A stretch of 7,143 nt of DNA from an uncultured Mucispirillum sp. Lineage in GTDB: Bacteria; Chrysiogenota; Deferribacteres; Deferribacterales; Mucispirillaceae. Location: positions 1 through 7,143 of the forward strand of contig CAMEOC010000053.1 in assembly GCA_945929285.1 (NCBI GenBank), given 5' to 3'. Positions 5,752-7,143 of this stretch are shown piece by piece. Every line of letters starts with the position of its first letter. Position 1 is the stretch's first letter. The notes under the pieces were generated by a model that searched no databases, was not told the origin of the DNA, and saw nothing but the letters and a program-made list of their open reading frames with translations. The position numbers and the translations under genes are program-made.

Positions 5752-6501
5752 TTATCTTAAAGCAATGATTCTTGCCATATCTGGCCTGCCTGGTTCTTTA
5801 TTAGGCTCCATTTTTACAAGAACTCTAATACTGTTTTCCAGCCTGCCATACATATTTGTTTCAGCATTATTCATTTCTTCCACAATGGCATCTTTATTAG
5901 TTGCTTCATAATCAACAACGCCCACATGGGTAGAACCGCTTTCAAGCTCAACCACTAGTAATTTGCCTTTTATTCTAACAATAGAAGCTTCCAATGGGTC
6001 GCCTTCAAGCTCATCAAGATTTTTTACCCTGTCATTTAAGTTGTTTTTATAGTCTGTAATATATGACATTATTTTAGTTAAATCCTGTTTTTGCATACCA
6101 TAAGGTGAAACTTCATAAGCAATGGTATCATCCATATCATTAATAGAGTTTTTTATAACAACATAGGCATGGTCAAGTATATTTGAAATAAGCTGGCTTT
6201 CATCAAGTTTTTCATTTTCATGTAATGTAAGGTTTATATGTAGGTAAAGTGCCTTATCTGCCATTAAAAGCATATCTGCTTTACGCTTAATAAATGAAGC
6301 CATTTTGCTGTCATCAGAATTAATAGTAACATGAACACCTAATGTTTTACCATTTTCTTCTAGAGAAACTATAAAATTTAATTTTGAAGTGTTATCAGAA
6401 TTGTTGTTTGTAGTAATATGAAGATTTTTATCTCGTAAAAAATATTGTAAAAGATAGTCTATTACATAACCCTGACCAATATATTTGTTGCTCTGCATCA
6501 T
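5752..6501 (-). CDS. Unrecognised 249-residue cytoplasmic protein
   Basis: I do not recognise this protein. It has no signal peptide, membrane helix or cysteine and is rich in Asp, Asn, Glu and Lys. The N-terminal half (about 8-120) alternates strands and helices: GYVIDYLLQYFLRD, LNFIVSLEENGKTLGVHVTINSDD, then helix FIKRKADMLLMADKALYLHINLTL. A charged middle section (about 135-165, ending NLDELEGDP) leads to a compact beta-rich C-terminal part: ASIVRIKGKLLVVELESGSTHVGVVDYEA (172-200) and NSIRVLVKMEPNKEPGRPDMARIIALR (223-249). The last part looks like a small barrel-type domain, but I cannot name it. Two adjacent ATGs (6501-6499 and 6498-6496) are both possible starts; AAGGAG (6514-6509) is seven bases before the first, which is preferred. 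It is transcribed away from the lipoprotein at 6714 and converges on the 107-aa gene; a good leftward promoter lies at 6610-6583. Confidence 0.83.
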   Translation of the reverse strand: MMQSNKYIGQGYVIDYLLQYFLRDKNLHITTNNNSDNTSKLNFIVSLEENGKTLGVHVTINSDDSKMASFIKRKADMLLMADKALYLHINLTLHENEKLDESQLISNILDHAYVVIKNSINDMDDTIAYEVSPYGMQKQDLTKIMSYITDYKNNLNDRVKNLDELEGDPLEASIVRIKGKLLVVELESGSTHVGVVDYEATNKDAIVEEMNNAETNMYGRLENSIRVLVKMEPNKEPGRPDMARIIALR

Positions 6502-6582
6502 AAAAAAACTCCTTAATCAGAAACAAAATATTATACATTCACTACATATAATAGTTATAATAATGTTCACTAAATCAGAAAA

Positions 6583-6610
6583 ATTATATATATTTTTTGG
6601 CAAAAGTCAA
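6583..6610 (-). promoter_or_regulatory. Promoter for the 249-aa protein gene
   Basis: On the minus strand TTGACT (6610-6605), a 16-nt spacer and TATAAT (6588-6583) form a strong sigma-70-type promoter. Transcription would start near 6576, leaving a leader of about 75 nt that includes short direct repeats. A second TATAAT closer to the gene (6535-6530) lacks a -35 partner. Confidence 0.6.
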
Positions 6611-6666
6611 TAAAGAAAATATTTACATAATTTTTTATGAAAATTTAAAAAAATAATTAATATGTA

Positions 6667-6695
6667 TTGTGATAATAAAAAAATTATATTATTAT
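6667..6695 (+). promoter_or_regulatory. Possible promoter for the downstream lipoprotein gene
   Basis: TTGTGA (6667-6672), a 17-nt spacer and TATTAT (6690-6695) would start transcription near 6702, almost at the ribosome binding site (6704-6710). The very short leader makes this doubtful. The surrounding 6502-6713 interval is otherwise AT-rich non-coding DNA between two divergent genes. Confidence 0.3.
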
Positions 6696-6713
6696 GTAAT
6701 TTTAGGGGGATAT

Positions 6714-7143
6714 ATGAAGAAATTTGTCCTATTTATATTATTATTTTCATTGGTCTTAGTAGGTTGTGAAAAAAATAAAACAATTGATAATACTGGGGAA
6801 AAACTAGTAGAAAAAAAAGAAACTGCATCTTTTATCAGTCCTGATAAAAACCTTAAAAACTCATTAGAAAGTATTGGGTTTTGGAATAAAAAGTTTTACA
6901 GGCTGGATTATAACCCATTATATGGTTATTGTTACCAGCACCTTTTTCCAACTATGGATACATCTCAGGAAAAAGATGTTATAGCCTTTCATATTTCATC
7001 ATTGCTTGACCCTATGGTTATTTTTATTATGGATAAGGTAGCTTATAACAACAGTCAGTATGAGTTAACAGGTAAAATCAATGATAAAAAAACAACTATA
7101 TATGTAAAGCTTTTAGATGAAAAAACTATAAATGTATTATTTG
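6714..7143 (+). CDS. Lipoprotein, N-terminal part (runs off the window)
   Basis: The frame opens at ATG 6714 after a strong AGGGGGA (6704-6710) and stays open to the last base, giving 143 residues with no stop. MKKFVLFILLFSLVLVGC is a lipoprotein signal peptide with lipobox LVGC and lipidated Cys18. A charged Lys/Glu/Asn linker (19-40) leads to the mature domain. That domain contains SLESIGFWNKKFYRLDYN, GYCYQHLF with a further Cys, and a mixed strand section ending TIYVKLLDEKTINVLF. No family is recognised, and it shows no evident similarity to the lipoprotein at 4465-5313. The mature protein would face the periplasm or the cell surface. Its C-terminus and total length are unknown from this window. 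Confidence 0.85.
   Translation, partial: MKKFVLFILLFSLVLVGCEKNKTIDNTGEKLVEKKETASFISPDKNLKNSLESIGFWNKKFYRLDYNPLYGYCYQHLFPTMDTSQEKDVIAFHISSLLDPMVIFIMDKVAYNNSQYELTGKINDKKTTIYVKLLDEKTINVLF

Noticed and set aside
1..7143. CRISPR array, tRNA or rRNA genes, insertion sequence ends or att sites
   Set aside because: No regularly spaced repeats, cloverleaf-like segments, transposase frames or paired terminal inverted repeats were seen on either strand.

Overview
The window is AT-rich, with strong purine-rich ribosome binding sites (often GGGGG or GGAGG), lipoprotein signal peptides, chemotaxis receptors and a flagellar-type sigma-28 promoter. This points to a low-GC, motile, Gram-negative-type bacterium. 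The mix resembles a gut-mucus organism such as Mucispirillum (Deferribacterota) or, less likely, Brachyspira. That is only an impression from composition and gene content, and no single gene here fixes the taxon.

Layout, left to right. (1) 2-478 is the C-terminal signalling half of a methyl-accepting chemotaxis protein (MCP), cut by the window edge, followed by a textbook terminator. (2) 658-1062 is a small pyridoxamine-phosphate-oxidase-like flavin-binding protein with its own promoter. (3) 1116-3012 is a second, full-length MCP gene that is broken by two -1 frameshifts and four in-frame stops, although its signalling domain is still readable. (4) Two terminators follow; the second (3153-3189) is a symmetric hairpin serving the convergent gene on the other side. 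(5) 3214-4344, minus strand, is an exported MsrA-MsrB fusion (methionine sulfoxide repair). Its divergent upstream region carries a Fur/PerR-like palindrome. (6) 4465-5313 is a cysteine-rich lipoprotein with an internal duplication. (7) 5318-5399 is a compact regulatory region: a perfect sigma-28 promoter (TAAA, 15 nt, GCCGATAA), then a leader made almost entirely of two similar hairpins with ANGGA loops, the second covering the Shine-Dalgarno. It drives an unrecognised 107-residue protein (5400-5723). (8) 5752-6501, minus strand, is an unrecognised 249-residue cytoplasmic protein. (9) 6714-7143 is the start of another lipoprotein that runs off the window.

The most interesting item is region 7. 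A flagellar sigma factor promoter combined with a two-site CsrA-type leader is the control logic known for flagellin genes, but here it sits in front of a protein I cannot assign. With two damaged or divergent MCPs nearby, the window looks like an accessory chemotaxis/envelope region in which receptors are being lost while one unknown, probably motility-coupled gene is kept under tight control. The oxidative-repair gene and the lipoproteins appear to be separate transcription units rather than part of one operon.
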